From: Trichomonas vaginalis G3
Taxonomy: Eukaryota; Parabasalia; Trichomonadida; Trichomonadidae
Assembly (NCBI RefSeq): GCF_026262505.1
Contig: NC_067206.1
Location: 10,931,507 to 10,995,506 of the forward strand
Reading direction: 5' to 3'
Length of the DNA: 64,000 nucleotides
In this document: positions 31,468 to 42,015 of the stretch, piece after piece
Layout: each line of letters opens with the position of its first letter
Numbering within the stretch: position 1 is the first letter of the stretch
The notes under the pieces: generated by a model
What the model saw: the letters and a program-made list of their open reading frames with translations, nothing else
The model's database searches: none
What the model was told of the DNA's origin: nothing
Position numbers and translations under genes: made by a program

Positions 31468-31740
31468 TTACTCTTTCTTTGCTTCAGCTTCTTTAGCTTT
31501 TTGCTTCCTTTGCGCTTCTTCTCTAGCTTTCTTCGCCAGCAAACGTGGGTTCTTTTGTCTTCCAGCAGCTAATGCAGCAAGTTGTTTTTCACTAAGTTTT
31601 CTCTTTGGTCTCTCTGGCTTTTGTTCTTGTTTTTGTTCCTTCAGTTCGGATAAAATTTGCTCACGAATTTCTTTCTTCAATGCTTCAACATCTATGACCC
31701 TTGGGTCTTGTCCGTAGGGCTTGTCTGAGTCATTTGACTG
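31468..31740 (-). CDS. Lys/Glu-rich coiled-coil basic protein
   Basis: From a start near 31680 the protein is almost entirely charged: EQKQEQKPERPKRKLSEKQ, then AAGRQKNPRLLAKK, then a KAKEAEAKKE end. The ALAAGRQK-type stretch resembles short DNA-binding or structural proteins of large DNA viruses. Function unknown. The frame may begin further upstream near 31740. Confidence 0.4.
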   Translation of the reverse strand, partial: QSNDSDKPYGQDPRVIDVEALKKEIREQILSELKEQKQEQKPERPKRKLSEKQLAALAAGRQKNPRLLAKKAREEAQRKQKAKEAEAKKE

Positions 31741-31778
31741 CAGATAAAAAACAAAATTAAAACTTTAACCGATGTAAA

Positions 31779-32190
31779 ATGAGCTTGTCAAAATCAGAGC
31801 GAGAGTCTATTATATTAAATGACGCAAGAGGAATACAACATCCTTTTCTATTACGTAAGTCAGAGTAAAGATGGTAAAATATACGTAAGAAAAAGAAAGG
31901 TTCCATTAGCGAATGCAGAAAGCGACAACATTAAGGTGCATGGCAGCGAGAGCGAAGCCCAATAAACCTTCTATTCAAACTGAAAAGTCAATAGAACCAG
32001 AAGAAAAGAAGCCAGATGTACTTTCAATAACGAACCAAGAGCTTATTGCAAAGTTCGTGAATTTCATTGAAAAACAAACCGAGTCAAAGAACCCTGACCC
32101 GCCAGTGAAAGAAGTTGAGACAAAAGAGAATGTACAGTTCATTGAAAATGTCAAGAAACAACTTCCACCACGAATGCCAAGAAGAAGATG
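31779..32190 (+). pseudogene. Small basic protein gene upstream of the capsid gene, broken
   Basis: Coding remains have a DGKIYVRKRKVPL-type segment, similar to one in the short gene at 34341-34490, and an acidic/proline end that runs up to the capsid gene. A GC-rich palindromic insert (AGCGAGAGCGAAGCCC, about 31946-31961) lies within it. About two breaks. Confidence 0.35.
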
Positions 32191-32233
32191 AGAATAATGA
32201 AGTAAATAGATATTTTTTATCTGAAGTAAATAC

Positions 32234-33803
32234 ATGCAGAACGAACAGCTAAACGAATTTACTCCAGCAGAGCATATTCATCAGATTCGCTCATATTTCG
32301 ATATCATAGACAATGCAGTTCAAATTGGTGACACTAATAGAAAATATTCTGACGCAAAGATTCCATCACAACCTGGAACTGCTAAAGATAACACATGGGT
32401 AACATTCAATCTCTCACCTCCTGGTGAAAATATGTTGGACCTTTACAATACATTCATTACGTATAAAATGGAAGGTCAATTTATTGTAGATAAAGAAATT
32501 GGTTCAGGTTCCAATAAAACAAACCCACCAGGATTTTGGATTGGTTTCGATGACGCTTTCTATGCAGTTGCTGGATATCAAATCCTTGCAAATGGTCGTA
32601 TCGTATATTCTCAAGACAACGCAAGAGAAGAAGCATATATAACTTCAAACTCACAAACTACCGAACAAATAAAGAAAGTAGATATTTTCTCAAAGACTCG
32701 ACATGAAGATGTATGGAGTCATTCGGGAACATGCAGAACAGGACAAATTGTTAGTGGTCCAATTACAGCAGGAAAATCATTTGATTTTAAGCTTCGTTTA
32801 AGAATTCCTGTTAGAAGATTCCTTCCATTAAAGCTATTCGATTTATTCCAGCTTTTGCAGGAAACATTCAGCTTAAAGTAAAGTTCAGTAGCGACGCCTT
32901 ACAATGCACATCTATATCTGTAAATGATATCATTGCTTTCAATCCAACTCTTAAAGTTGCATTTGCTTCAGATTCAAATCCACCGACAAATAAATTTGTT
33001 CCATGGAATGAACCATTCACTATGATAACGAAGTCAGTAGAAGCTAGTGGAACAGTTACTATTACAACTGTAACCCAGCAACTATTTCGAACAAAGATGG
33101 ATTTTAATGAATGTTTCATTCATCCAAAGTCATTCTCTTTAGACCCAACATTTATACAGAACTTGTAGAACATTATACAAACGAGGCTTTATGTTTTCCT
33201 GTTAAAGTTATGGATTGGATTCCTATGGACGGTTCATTCTCAAAGAATACAGATAGTTCAAGTGCAACATTTACAGCAGCTTATACGCCTATTAATGTTA
33301 AAAGTATTTGGGCACTATTTAGAAAGAAAGACAACTATTATGTTAATTTTGAGAACCCTAAGTTTAAATATCTTCAGCTTTCCATGGGAGCTTATGGAAA
33401 TATGCCTGCAGAACCTGAAAAATCATATGGACCTGTATTTTATGAAATGGTTGCGAACGCTTGCAATACAAACAATGATATGATAGGAATTTAATGAAGA
33501 TGTTATGAGGTCATTGGTGGATGATGGTAGTGTGGAACATAAATGGGATAGCTATGACAACACACATTTCTTATGTGGTTTTCCAACAGAAGTGACTTTT
33601 GCTTCCAGCAAGGTCAAACATCTACTGCTCTAATAACATACAAATTGTCTGTTAAAGGACCTATTGAACTAGCAACTGAAAATGTACCAAAGCCACTTAT
33701 TGGATTTATGGGATTGTTGCTTTGCCATTCAGGTGCGGCTAATGGCATCCCCATAATAAGATTAGATGACTATAACTTAGCTACGGACGACAGTGAGGAA
33801 TAA
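32234..33803 (+). pseudogene. Double jelly-roll major capsid protein of element D, broken
   Basis: Length and strand pattern fit a Maverick hexon-like major capsid protein. Early segments include NTWVTFNLSPPGENMLDLYNTF, a FKLRLRIPVRRFLPL segment close to the element C capsid motif KLRVPLSSFLIFRF (about 57900-57950), and a C-terminal Ser/Asn-rich strand region ending FMGLLLCHSGAANG. It would form the capsid shell. About three breaks. Confidence 0.8.
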
Positions 33804-33833
33804 AGGATGAACGTTTATTTTTAAAGCTTATAA

Positions 33834-34573
33834 ATGAGTTCTTCATCAAGCTCTCGTGAACCTTCACCATCTATGAAACAAACTTTACCAAACGATTATG
33901 GAGCACCTATTGAATATTTCTTACGAGCTGCACAATGGCAAAGAGCAGTCTCACCAAGGTTAGGTGTTCCACCAGCTCCTGTCAAAATAGCATTTGGTCA
34001 AGTCCTTATATAAAATATGGTCTCCCACTAGGTTTGCTAGCTACAGCAGGAGCAGTTATGATGTTGAAAAAGAAATAAAGCAAATGTTGTAAATAATACT
34101 GAAGTATTGAAGTTAAACAAACTCCAACGCCTTCGCCAAAACCACGCCTTCACAAGCAAAACCTTCAATGACTCCTGAACCTATGGAAGTACAAACTCCT
34201 ATTCAAAAGTCAACTCCTAAACCGACTCCAAACATTTAAACCAGAACCTACTCCTCAAATAAAATCGTAAAACTCCTGCGTTTCCTTACTGAAAAAATAA
34301 CGTTATTTTTATTTAATATTAAAATTTTTATTTGATTGAAATGACAAATAAAGTCACTGAAGCAATGAAACAAAAGTTTTTGGTAGAATACATTAAATCA
34401 GGAACTATTCCAGAAGGTTTTTACATTCATACTATGAAGGATGGTAGAGTTCAGTTTAGAAAGATAAAGCAACCATTAGATAGAAGGAATTAAGAAGATT
34501 AAACTTCATGAGGACAACATTGCTGAACTTAAGAAGAAGTTAGAAGAGTTGGAGAAAGGAAGAGAGTTATAAG
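33834..34573 (+). pseudogene. Short genes between the capsid gene and the right end of element D, broken
   Basis: The span begins with a Ser-rich start (MSSSSSSREPSPS), followed by a PRLGVPPAP stretch, then a Pro/Thr/Gln-rich region (about 34110-34260), and then a short gene at 34341 (MTNKVTEAMKQKFLVEYIKS) with a basic DGRVQFRKIKQPL end. They are probably minor virion proteins. Several breaks. Confidence 0.35.
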
Positions 34574-34695
34574 CAATGAATTCAAACAGGGTAAAAAGAG
34601 GTGAGATCTCACCACTTCACCTAAATTTATTTTTGTGCTATTTTTCATACGTGTGAGGGTGGTGAATCATTTATTTTTAAGTTTATTTTATATAA

Positions 34696-35016
34696 ATGAC
34701 GAAAACTATTGAGATAACAAACTACAACGGTCATGAGTTCAAGAATTTGTTCTTCGTTCCTCGTGAAAATACATTCTATCAGATACGAGGGAGAAAGGGT
34801 AAAGTTAGTTTGAGCGTTTATGACTACAAGCATAATGGAAAGTTTATACAAGCATACGATACAAACGGTAAGCGTGTTTCATTAGCTTTGTCAAAACTTA
34901 CAGGTATAAACTATGACAGTGATTTTGACCTATATGAAGAAGAAAGTGAGTCAGAAGATTATGAGCTGTTATGTGAAGCACAGCAATGGGAGGAGTTGCA
35001 ATACTTTTGTAAGTGA
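34696..35016 (+). CDS. Terminal-repeat gene of element D, right copy (106 residues)
   Basis: Partner of 14519-14803. It shares the FKNLFFVPRENTF, SVYDY, GKFIQAYD and LSKL segments and ends in an acidic tail. The TATATAAATG lead is conserved with the left copy. The acidic, small character would suit a regulatory or terminus-binding protein, but there is no direct evidence. The frame looks whole. Confidence 0.6.
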   Translation: MTKTIEITNYNGHEFKNLFFVPRENTFYQIRGRKGKVSLSVYDYKHNGKFIQAYDTNGKRVSLALSKLTGINYDSDFDLYEEESESEDYELLCEAQQWEELQYFCK

Positions 35017-35034
35017 GAACGTTTATTTTTTTAC

Positions 35035-35135
35035 ATTAGTGAAGTTGTTTGTGAAAACATTAGTGAAGTCGTTAGTGAATTCGTTAGTGAAGTCGTTAGT
35101 GTTGTCGTTAGTGAAGTCGTTAGTGAAGTCATAAA
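35035..35135. repeat. 12-bp tandem repeat in the right end of element D
   Basis: About eight imperfect copies of GTTAGTGAAGTC (with variants GTTAGTGAATTC and GTTAGTGTTGTC). A much more degraded set occurs at the mirrored place in the left end (about 14460-14500, CTAACGACTTCGCTAACG). These could be integrase or replication-protein binding sites; this is inference. Confidence 0.85.
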
Positions 35136-35202
35136 GTGTCAAAACCGCTAAGTGGTGTACGAAGGCGCGCAGTGCCTCAGTACCCTTGATATGTATACTA
35201 AC

Positions 35203-38023
35203 TTATATTACTTTTGACTTCGAAACATTAGAGACTAAAGAAGAATTACAACTTTCTGAGTGTGCAACTTTGAACGCTTACTTAAAACCATTCATGGTAT
35301 CATCAACGGTTAAATTAAATGATAAAACATATACGAGGAATTTTTGCTTAACTTCGAGTGATTCTTTTATTTCTGATTGGATTGAGTTTTTATTTTCAAC
35401 CTGTTCATTAGTTGCTAAATCAAATATTGAACAATATGAAGAATTAATGAAGTCGCAAACATTAAATTAAAAACAGAAGGAAGCATTTAAAGAACTTCTA
35501 GATGAGGAATTCAATAAAGTGAATATCATAGGTTTTAATTCGGGAAAGTTTGATTTAAATTTAATTCTTCGTGATTTAAACACTGCAAAATGGAAAATAA
35601 ATCAATGCTGGGTTCTTCTTCTCAATTTAAGCAAATCATTGTAAAGAAAACAAACGTTCCATATGAATTGAGATTTATTGACATCAGAAATTATATAGCG
35701 GGTGGGGACATTAGACCAATTCACTCAAGATTTCGGAAACAATAAATCACGTGTTAAATCCTTTTTCCCTTATCAATTCATCACATGGGAAAATTACGAA
35801 GAAGAGATTATATAAAGTGGAACCATTCACGAAAGATTCATTTTATTCAGCATTAACGCAAAACTATATCAGATAGTGATTATCAAATATATCTCAATGA
35901 TGCTAAAAATTTTAAGAATAGATTAGAATATTTTATTCATTATTGCAATAAAGATGTTGAAATTATGACCCAATCGATAAAATTATTGAAGAAACATTTG
36001 TTTATAAAATTGATATGCTTCATAATCTTTCTTTATCATCGAATGCTTCAATGATTCGTTACGTTTTAGCATATAAAGCTTTAATCCTAATGAAAAATAT
36101 CCTGAGGAAGAGATAGAATCAAGTTTTGAATTAACGAAAAAGTATTGGAAATATAAAATTGAATCATATAAGAAACAAGATGAAAAAGCAGAAAGGGAAA
36201 CTAAAAATAATGTTTCAATGGATGATTTTCAATATATCACGATTTAATCCTTTCATCTAAATGTAAAATGTGTGGTAAAGCGTTTACATATGCAAATAAA
36301 CCAACATTGGATAGAATCGATAATGAAAAACCACATACCAAAGAAAATTGTCAGTTAATGTGTTGTTATTGCAATGTCGTAAAAATCAAATAAAGATGAA
36401 GATGTTCAACGTTTAAGAATCAATTTAAGAAATTACGCATTAAAAAATAATTTACCAATGACTTTAGATTCAGTTGAAGCTTATCACATTCTCCGTAATG
36501 GAATTACTGGTGGTCTATCAAATGTTCAACATAGAGTAAATCTTAAAGGAATCACACACATTAATAAACTTTCATATAATCCAGAAACTAAAACTGTATC
36601 AAATGAGGACACCACCAACATTATGACTCATTTCGTTGGTGTTGATTTTAATTCATTATATCCTTCATCATTTTCATCTAATCCTCATGATTTCATTCAA
36701 TATACTGACCATAAAATGTATATGCCGGGAAGATTGAATGGTGTTATCATTTGTGATACAGCAACAAAGAAAGCAAAAGCACTGGGAATAATTAAGAAGA
36801 AAAATACTTTATTCGTTGCTGAAGTAAAGGGTCACATTGATGAAAAATACATTAATGATTACATAAACTTTTTACCGATAATAAGAAACTTAGATATTAT
36901 CACAGATGAAAAAACAATTGGCAGTTTTATGTATAATTACATGAAATCAAACAATCTACCGGTTGACCAGAAACAGAGGAAATTAACTCAGTTAGCATCA
37001 ACACACAACCAATATCAACCATTTTCTTCTTATTATCTATGGTATCTAATAGACAGATTTCATTTTATCATCGATGATATTCAATCAATTTTAACATTTA
37101 CTAAAAACACTTGCTTTAATGAATTTGCGAACAAATTTATGAACGAAAGACAAAAGGCTGAATTAGAAGGAAATAAAGGAAAAAGTTTATTTTGTAAGAT
37201 TTCACTTAATGGATCATATGGTTACGATGCAATGAATACACAAAATTACGCAAAGACTAAAATAATGAATGCACAGAAGTCACGCGTTGCATGTATGTCA
37301 AATAAGTTTAAAAACATAAGAGAAATAGGTGAGGATACATATCAAGTGATGCTTAAAGATAGATTTTATAGATGTGATACATGTTTACAAGAGGCATTCT
37401 TCACTTTAGATAACGCAAAATACTGGTATTTGGTTTTCATTTATGATTTTATGTATAAATGCATGAATCTTAATCGTTTTCATTTCATTGAAGGTGATAC
37501 TGATTCATCTTATTGGGCTATTGCTGGCGATCCAAGTCTTCCTAACACTCAAGCATTTCAGGCGATTGTTACCGATAAAAAATTTTATGATAAAAACATT
37601 TTCAAATTCGCACCATTTGATTTCTTCTGTTTTGATGAGAAATTTAAACCTAAATTAAAGAATAAAGCTGAAGAAAAAGCACATGAGAAAAAATTATTGG
37701 GTTTAGCAATTGAGAAACAAGGTGATAACATGGTTGCTTTATGTCCTAAGTGTTATACATCATTCAACGGTTCAATTGATGGGGGTGATTTTAAAAAGAT
37801 TGCACAAAAAATGAAGGGTGTTAGTTTAAGACAAAATAAACAATTAACACCCAAAAATTATTTGGATATAATAAATGATAAAGTGATATTTGATGGTCAG
37901 AATATTAATTTACAACTTAAAAACGGGTCAATGACTCGCTTAACAATTGGTAAGACTGCATTAACAGGAGCACACACTAAGGCTGTATGTTGTGAAAATG
38001 GATGTTGTATGCCATTTATTTAA
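35203..38023 (+). pseudogene. Protein-primed family B DNA polymerase of element B, broken
   Basis: Recognisable in order: exonuclease motif I (TFDFETLE, about 35210), a FNSGKFDLNLI motif (about 35535), a YCNKDVEIMTQ motif (about 35945), an HNH-like zinc motif (about 36255-36380), polymerase motif A (DFNSLYPSSF, about 36645), motif B (SLNGSYGYDA, about 37205) and motif C (EGDTDSSYW, about 37495). The last 520 residues look intact and have further paired cysteines at about 37740 and 37990. It is only distantly related to element D's polymerase. About six to eight breaks, all in the first third. Confidence 0.9.
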
Positions 38024-38050
38024 TACAATTTAAAATTTTATTTTTAATGA

Positions 38051-38243
38051 AATGCCACAGAAGAGACAAAAGGAACCAAATAGTTTTAACTTTCAGATTC
38101 CAAATAATCAACCACAACGAATTTTTTAAATCCCATCACAGCATCAACAGCAACAACAACCGCCACCATTTGATACCGTTTTAGAAGAAGGAACCGTTAA
38201 TGATGGTTTTGATACTATGATTCAAAGAGGCGGGCACCCTTAA
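38051..38243 (+). pseudogene. Small Gln/Pro-rich protein of element B, remnant
   Basis: A short coding segment starts MPQKRQKEPNSFNFQ and continues Gln/Pro-rich (QHQQQQQPPPF) up to just before the integrase gene. Function unknown. Probably one break. Confidence 0.35.
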
Positions 38244-38267
38244 AACATTTATTTTATTTTTATATAA

Positions 38268-39803
38268 ATGGATAACAGAGATTTAAAAATTTTAATTGTT
38301 GATTTAGTACTTAATCAAAATTTTCTTGATTATTATGATTTAAAAGCATATCTCCAAAAATATGATAACAATATAACGGGTGATGATATGGAATATTATT
38401 ATCCATATTATAAAAATGAAATTTTGAAATATCATGATAGAATAATTTCTAAAATTAAAGACAAAATTAAAAATAATGAATATTCAAAGGGAAAAACTAA
38501 ATCACAACTTAAACAGTTGAAAGATTTCAAAAATAAAGTATTAACAGAAGAAGATATTGATGAATTATATAATTTATATAATCCTGAGCCGCAAAAGCCA
38601 AAGGAACAAAAACAAAAGGTGCAAAACGCCCAGGTCCTTCAGACCATAAATGAAGCACAAGCTTTAATTTATGATTCATTAGTTAAACCATATTCAGCCC
38701 GACTTTTAAATGAAGATCAACTTTTGGAATTCATCCTTCAACATAAACTCGAAGCGGGAAAGTATATCAAACCTTTATATACAGCATATTTAAAACAAAT
38801 GAATAGAATACATCCAGAATTAATGAAGGGGGGAATGAATTCCAAAACTTCATCATCCAAAATCAAAGCAGATAAAATTAAACCACTTGCAACGACAGTA
38901 CCTCCAACGACAGTACCGCCTCCTCCTTCAGTTAATCCTTCATCATTCACTTTATTATATCCATTTCAAACATTAAAGAAACAAAAAGATTTTAAAAAGG
39001 GTTTCAAGATATTAAATAAACCAACTGACCCAAAAATTCAACCGTTAAAGGAAAAATTTAGTCGCCCTTCATTTGCTCCATATCCATATTCATACGAAAT
39101 CGATCATCTGGAATATTCAAAAGGAAACGTTACTTATTTATTTGCCATTAACATTAACACTAGATATTTATATTGCATTCCGGTGAAAGGGAAAACAGAA
39201 CAGGAAACAAGAAGAGCTATTCAATACTTACTAGATCATGAAAGAGTAGATAATATCAGGGGTGATGGTGATAAAGGATTTCAGGCAACTATGACTCATT
39301 ATTTCCCACAAATTAATTTTTACTTCTCATCTTCTCCATATACGTTTCATAATAAAATAGTTGATGCGGTAATGAGAACTCTTAGAGATGCGTTAGGGGT
39401 TAACGGTCAGATATACTGGGATGGAAATCATGACTCCATCATACAACAGTTAGTATATTATTATAATAATACATGGCATAGAACAATAAACATGAAACCA
39501 GTGGAAATGAAAAATGATATTTCAAAAGAATGGGAATATATTAGAAAGCAAATGGAAAGGTTAAATGATGTTAAACGTGAACAAATTAATTCGGGGCTCA
39601 TGAATTTTAAACAAGGGGATAAAGTTTTGATTCATCTCGATTATGGAAAAACTGATAAATTAATGACAAAAAGAAGACGAAGATTTGACACAATAGCTGA
39701 ATTTGTTAGATATATTAACGGCAATGCATTAGTTGAAGTTGACAATAAATTAATAGAAATTCCAATTTATTTTATTACTCCATTATATTTAAATAATATT
39801 TAA
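38268..39803 (+). CDS. Retrovirus-like (rve) integrase of element B, 511 residues
   Basis: The first ~230 residues are Lys/Gln-rich with a proline-rich linker (PPTTVPPPPSVNPSS). The DDE integrase core runs about 270-430: EIDHLEYSKGNVTYLF, then NIRGDGDKGFQ, then a helix with VMRTLRDALG, then YYNNTWHRTINMKP. The C-terminal part (about 440-511) is basic with a KRRRRFDTI stretch and ends in a small beta domain. It would catalyse element insertion. The lead TTATTTTTATATAAATG is typical of the element. The frame looks whole. Confidence 0.9.
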   Translation: MDNRDLKILIVDLVLNQNFLDYYDLKAYLQKYDNNITGDDMEYYYPYYKNEILKYHDRIISKIKDKIKNNEYSKGKTKSQLKQLKDFKNKVLTEEDIDELYNLYNPEPQKPKEQKQKVQNAQVLQTINEAQALIYDSLVKPYSARLLNEDQLLEFILQHKLEAGKYIKPLYTAYLKQMNRIHPELMKGGMNSKTSSSKIKADKIKPLATTVPPTTVPPPPSVNPSSFTLLYPFQTLKKQKDFKKGFKILNKPTDPKIQPLKEKFSRPSFAPYPYSYEIDHLEYSKGNVTYLFAININTRYLYCIPVKGKTEQETRRAIQYLLDHERVDNIRGDGDKGFQATMTHYFPQINFYFSSSPYTFHNKIVDAVMRTLRDALGVNGQIYWDGNHDSIIQQLVYYYNNTWHRTINMKPVEMKNDISKEWEYIRKQMERLNDVKREQINSGLMNFKQGDKVLIHLDYGKTDKLMTKRRRRFDTIAEFVRYINGNALVEVDNKLIEIPIYFITPLYLNNI

Positions 39804-39822
39804 TTTTTTTATTTCGTAAGAA

Positions 39823-40119
39823 ATGAGTGACAACAAAGCAGTCAAGAGTCCTGACGATGAATATAAAAAGAAACTAAACAGAATTAAATCAAAAATATGC
39901 TATTACAAAAAGAAGCCGCAATGTGATGGGGTTGATACCCATAAAACTAATGGAACTGAAAACGATGAAGAGAGGAAAGAAATAATCGAAAAATTAGAAA
40001 CTTACCGTTCAATCCTTAAACTGAGTGAAGCAAAAATAAAAGAATTTAATAGAATAAATAAATTGATTGGAAGAGATGAATTTAATAAAGATGAATTTTT
40101 AAACTCTATCCAAATTTAA
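39823..40119 (+). CDS. Small charged coiled-coil protein of element B (98 residues)
   Basis: Charged and helical (EYKKKLNRIKSKI...ERKEIIEKLETYRSILKL). The lead TTTTTTTATTTCGTAAGAAATG resembles those of other B genes. Function unknown. The frame looks whole. Confidence 0.5.
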   Translation: MSDNKAVKSPDDEYKKKLNRIKSKICYYKKKPQCDGVDTHKTNGTENDEERKEIIEKLETYRSILKLSEAKIKEFNRINKLIGRDEFNKDEFLNSIQI

Positions 40120-40136
40120 TTTTTATTCCTCTTCCG

Positions 40137-40303
40137 TCATTGGTTTCCCGAACCCTTCTGGGTTCTTCTTTCCATCATTACTGCATAACCACATTTTCTC
40201 AGTTTTAGTGGTTTGTTATTTTTAGCAAGTTCTCGCATCATTTTTATCGTTTCCTCCCTTGTTATGATTCGTGGTAAATTTTGAGCTTGTGGGGTATCCA
40301 TTT
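40137..40303 (-). CDS. Small basic protein of element B (54 residues)
   Basis: A short minus-strand gene starting MDTPQAQNLPRIITREET with a basic latter half (KPLKLRKCGYAVM). It is preceded by the TTTTTATATAAATG lead seen at other element genes, which is the main support. Function unknown. Confidence 0.4.
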
Positions 40304-40343
40304 ATATAAAAATAAAATTTTAAATTATGTCGTTCTAAAGTTT

Positions 40344-40630
40344 GAGACAACATGACATTTAGACAACAACACAGGAGGAAGGCAGTTATGAATTATTTTT
40401 GAAGAACTGAAGGTGTCACTACGTCACCATGTGTCACTCGGTTAATTAACTTCTCTGAAAAAATGAGACAACATGACATTTAGACAACAACACAGGAGGA
40501 AGGCAGTTATGAATTATTTTTGAAGAACTGAAGGTGCTACCATGTTACCATGTGCTACCAGGTCATTTAACTTCTCTGAAAAAATGAGACAACATGACAT
40601 TTTGACAACAACACAGGAGGAAGGCATTTT
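40344..40630. repeat. 121-bp direct repeat array, left arm (2.4 copies)
   Basis: Units start GAGACAACATGACATTTAGA at 40344, 40465 and 40586 (exact spacing 121 bp, last copy partial). Each unit ends near an AGTTAATTAA-type or related segment (GTTAATTAACTTCTCTGAAA). Confidence 0.95.
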
Positions 40631-40875
40631 ATCGTAAATGTTTTGTCATGATTTCACCGTAAACTCTATGTCAAACATGAACGTATATGTTTTGTCATGA
40701 CTTCATCGTAATGAGCGTAAACTCTATGTCAAACATGAACGTAAACTCTATGTCAAGACTTCTTCGTATATGTTTTGTCATGACTTCTTCATCGTAATGA
40801 GTGTAAATGACCCAAAAATAATGTTTACGTTAGCATGTTAGATCTAACCTGATATCTACCCTCATTTCTACCCTC
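40631..40875. repeat. Short AT-rich direct repeats in the cassette
   Basis: Repeated words such as GTAAACTCTATGTCAA, CATGAACGTA and TTTTGTCATGACTTC make up most of this stretch. From 40818 it runs into a segment with the GTTAGATCTAAC palindrome and CTACCCTCATTTCTACCCTC that recurs at about 41225-41300. No gene. Confidence 0.8.
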
Positions 40876-41234
40876 ATGAATTTTCATGAATTTTATATAT
40901 TAATGTTTTCGTTAAGCCACTTTGTGCCGTCAGTCAGTCAGTTTAGGAAAGACTTTAGAAAGTTGTTGGAAAATAAGTCCTGGGAAGAGTATTATAAGGC
41001 ATTTTGTGAAGAATATAGCAACCGTCTGAATTCCGGCGGTTGTTTTTTTATACAAAATTCATGCAGGAAATTCTTGAGTTTTGGTTGAAAGAATACGGTC
41101 GAGCCACTTTTGGCTCCACCTCAAAACAAGCATTTTATGAGCTTACTAAGGGCGTTATAAATGAATTCAAAGGTATTTACATACATCCTGACCTCGTTCA
41201 TTTTGTTGCTGAATTCAGCAAAAATAATGTTTAG
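40876..41234 (+). pseudogene. Unassigned cassette gene between direct repeats, broken
   Basis: Coding remains have helical segments (FRKDFRKLLENKSWEEYYKA; later HPDLVHFVAEF). The end HPDLVHFVAEFSKNN has a KilA-N-like flavour, but this is not firm. It is flanked by about 75-bp direct repeats (40818-40890 and 41225-41300). Contains a GAGCCACTTTTGGCTC hairpin (about 41101-41116). One break. Confidence 0.35.
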
Positions 41235-41359
41235 GGTAGATGGTTAGATCTCACCTGATATCTACCCTCATTTCTACCCTCATGAATTTTCATGAATTTC
41301 CTTAAGACAGAAGAAATAAAGTTAGTTTTATTTTTATTTTTTTATTTTGTATAAAAGAT

Positions 41360-41941
41360 ATGATTTCAACAATCGGCACAACAACAATTCAAGCCACGAA
41401 CGGCGGGACTCTGTCCACAACCACGGCACCAAATTCATTAATCATGAATCCTACGTCAATGTTGGTAGAGATGAAAAGCTTTATTCCTTCTTCATATACT
41501 TTTGAAACAGAAATACAAAGAATAAAGCAAGAACTTTTAACAAGTAATTTAGACTGTAGTGCGAAAGATGAAACAAATGGAGAGGAGCTATATGAAATGC
41601 AAGATATCATAGACCATTTGCCTAAATTACCGGAAGTTCAGCAACAAAAACTAACTATTCCTGAATTCGATGAAATTGTAGTTAAAGTTACTGATTCAGT
41701 AGAAATAAAGAAGTTCATACGTAAAGTAAATTATGAATTCCTTGGTTTTCATTGCAACCATAAAGTTATGAACAAAGATTGCGACATGGTTTATAAAAAC
41801 ATTTCTGACATATATAAATCTGAGGAGTTTAAGACATACGATAACTTTGTTTCATTAGCTGCTGAATGTGTGTGGCAGATAAGAGATAAAGACAGAAGAG
41901 GCAAAGTATGGAATGGACAAATAAAACCAACAACTTTTTAG
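41360..41941 (+). CDS. Unassigned 193-residue cassette protein
   Basis: The N-terminus is Thr/Ser-rich. The C-terminal half has HCNHKVMNKDCDMVYKN and ends in a basic region. The lead TTAGTTTTATTTTTATTTTT is the same as before the KilA-N genes at 23805 and 42460. No counterpart is seen in D, so it is specific to this copy of the cassette. The frame looks whole. Confidence 0.5.
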   Translation: MISTIGTTTIQATNGGTLSTTTAPNSLIMNPTSMLVEMKSFIPSSYTFETEIQRIKQELLTSNLDCSAKDETNGEELYEMQDIIDHLPKLPEVQQQKLTIPEFDEIVVKVTDSVEIKKFIRKVNYEFLGFHCNHKVMNKDCDMVYKNISDIYKSEEFKTYDNFVSLAAECVWQIRDKDRRGKVWNGQIKPTTF

Positions 41942-42015
41942 TTAAAGAAAGCCATTGATGCTTTAGTTATTTTAGCTGGTAATGTTTCAATGTATAACGC
42001 AAAAATGAATCCGCA

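Larger units (their letters stand above)
14314..35202. mobile_element. Element D: near full-length Maverick/Polinton, broken
   Basis: The element is 20.9 kb with inverted ends that begin 5'-AGTTAGTAT on both sides. The parts are minor virion genes (14943-16660), packaging ATPase (16690-17475), unassigned genes, a fibre gene (19543-22588), rve integrase (22608-23691), KilA-N/GIY-YIG genes (23805-25331), protein-primed polymerase B (26121-29796), an HNH endonuclease (29970-30545) and the major capsid protein (32234-33803). The flanking six bases (TATGAT, TATATT) agree at only four positions, so a clean target duplication is not seen. The left flank is host DNA and the right flank is element B, so D either inserted into B or marks a later junction. 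It is broken, with on the order of 25-35 breaks. Ends about 93% alike outside the terminal gene suggest a moderately young insertion. Confidence 0.85.
34556..35202. repeat. Right terminal inverted repeat of element D (647 bp)
   Basis: Pairs with 14314-14960. It includes the palindrome GGTGAGATCTCACC (34600-34613), the terminal gene (34696-35016), a tandem GTTAGTGAAGTC array (about 35035-35135) and the shared outermost ends GGCACTGCGC and AGTTAGTAT (reverse complement). Confidence 0.85.

Noticed and set aside
14936-34573. An adenovirus-type (Ulp1-like) maturation protease in element D
   Set aside because: I looked for the His-Asp/Glu-Cys order in the unassigned genes and found no convincing candidate.
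40344-40630. CRISPR-like array of repeats
   Set aside because: Units are 121 bp and contiguous without spacers, there is an inverted partner array, and no cas-type gene is present.
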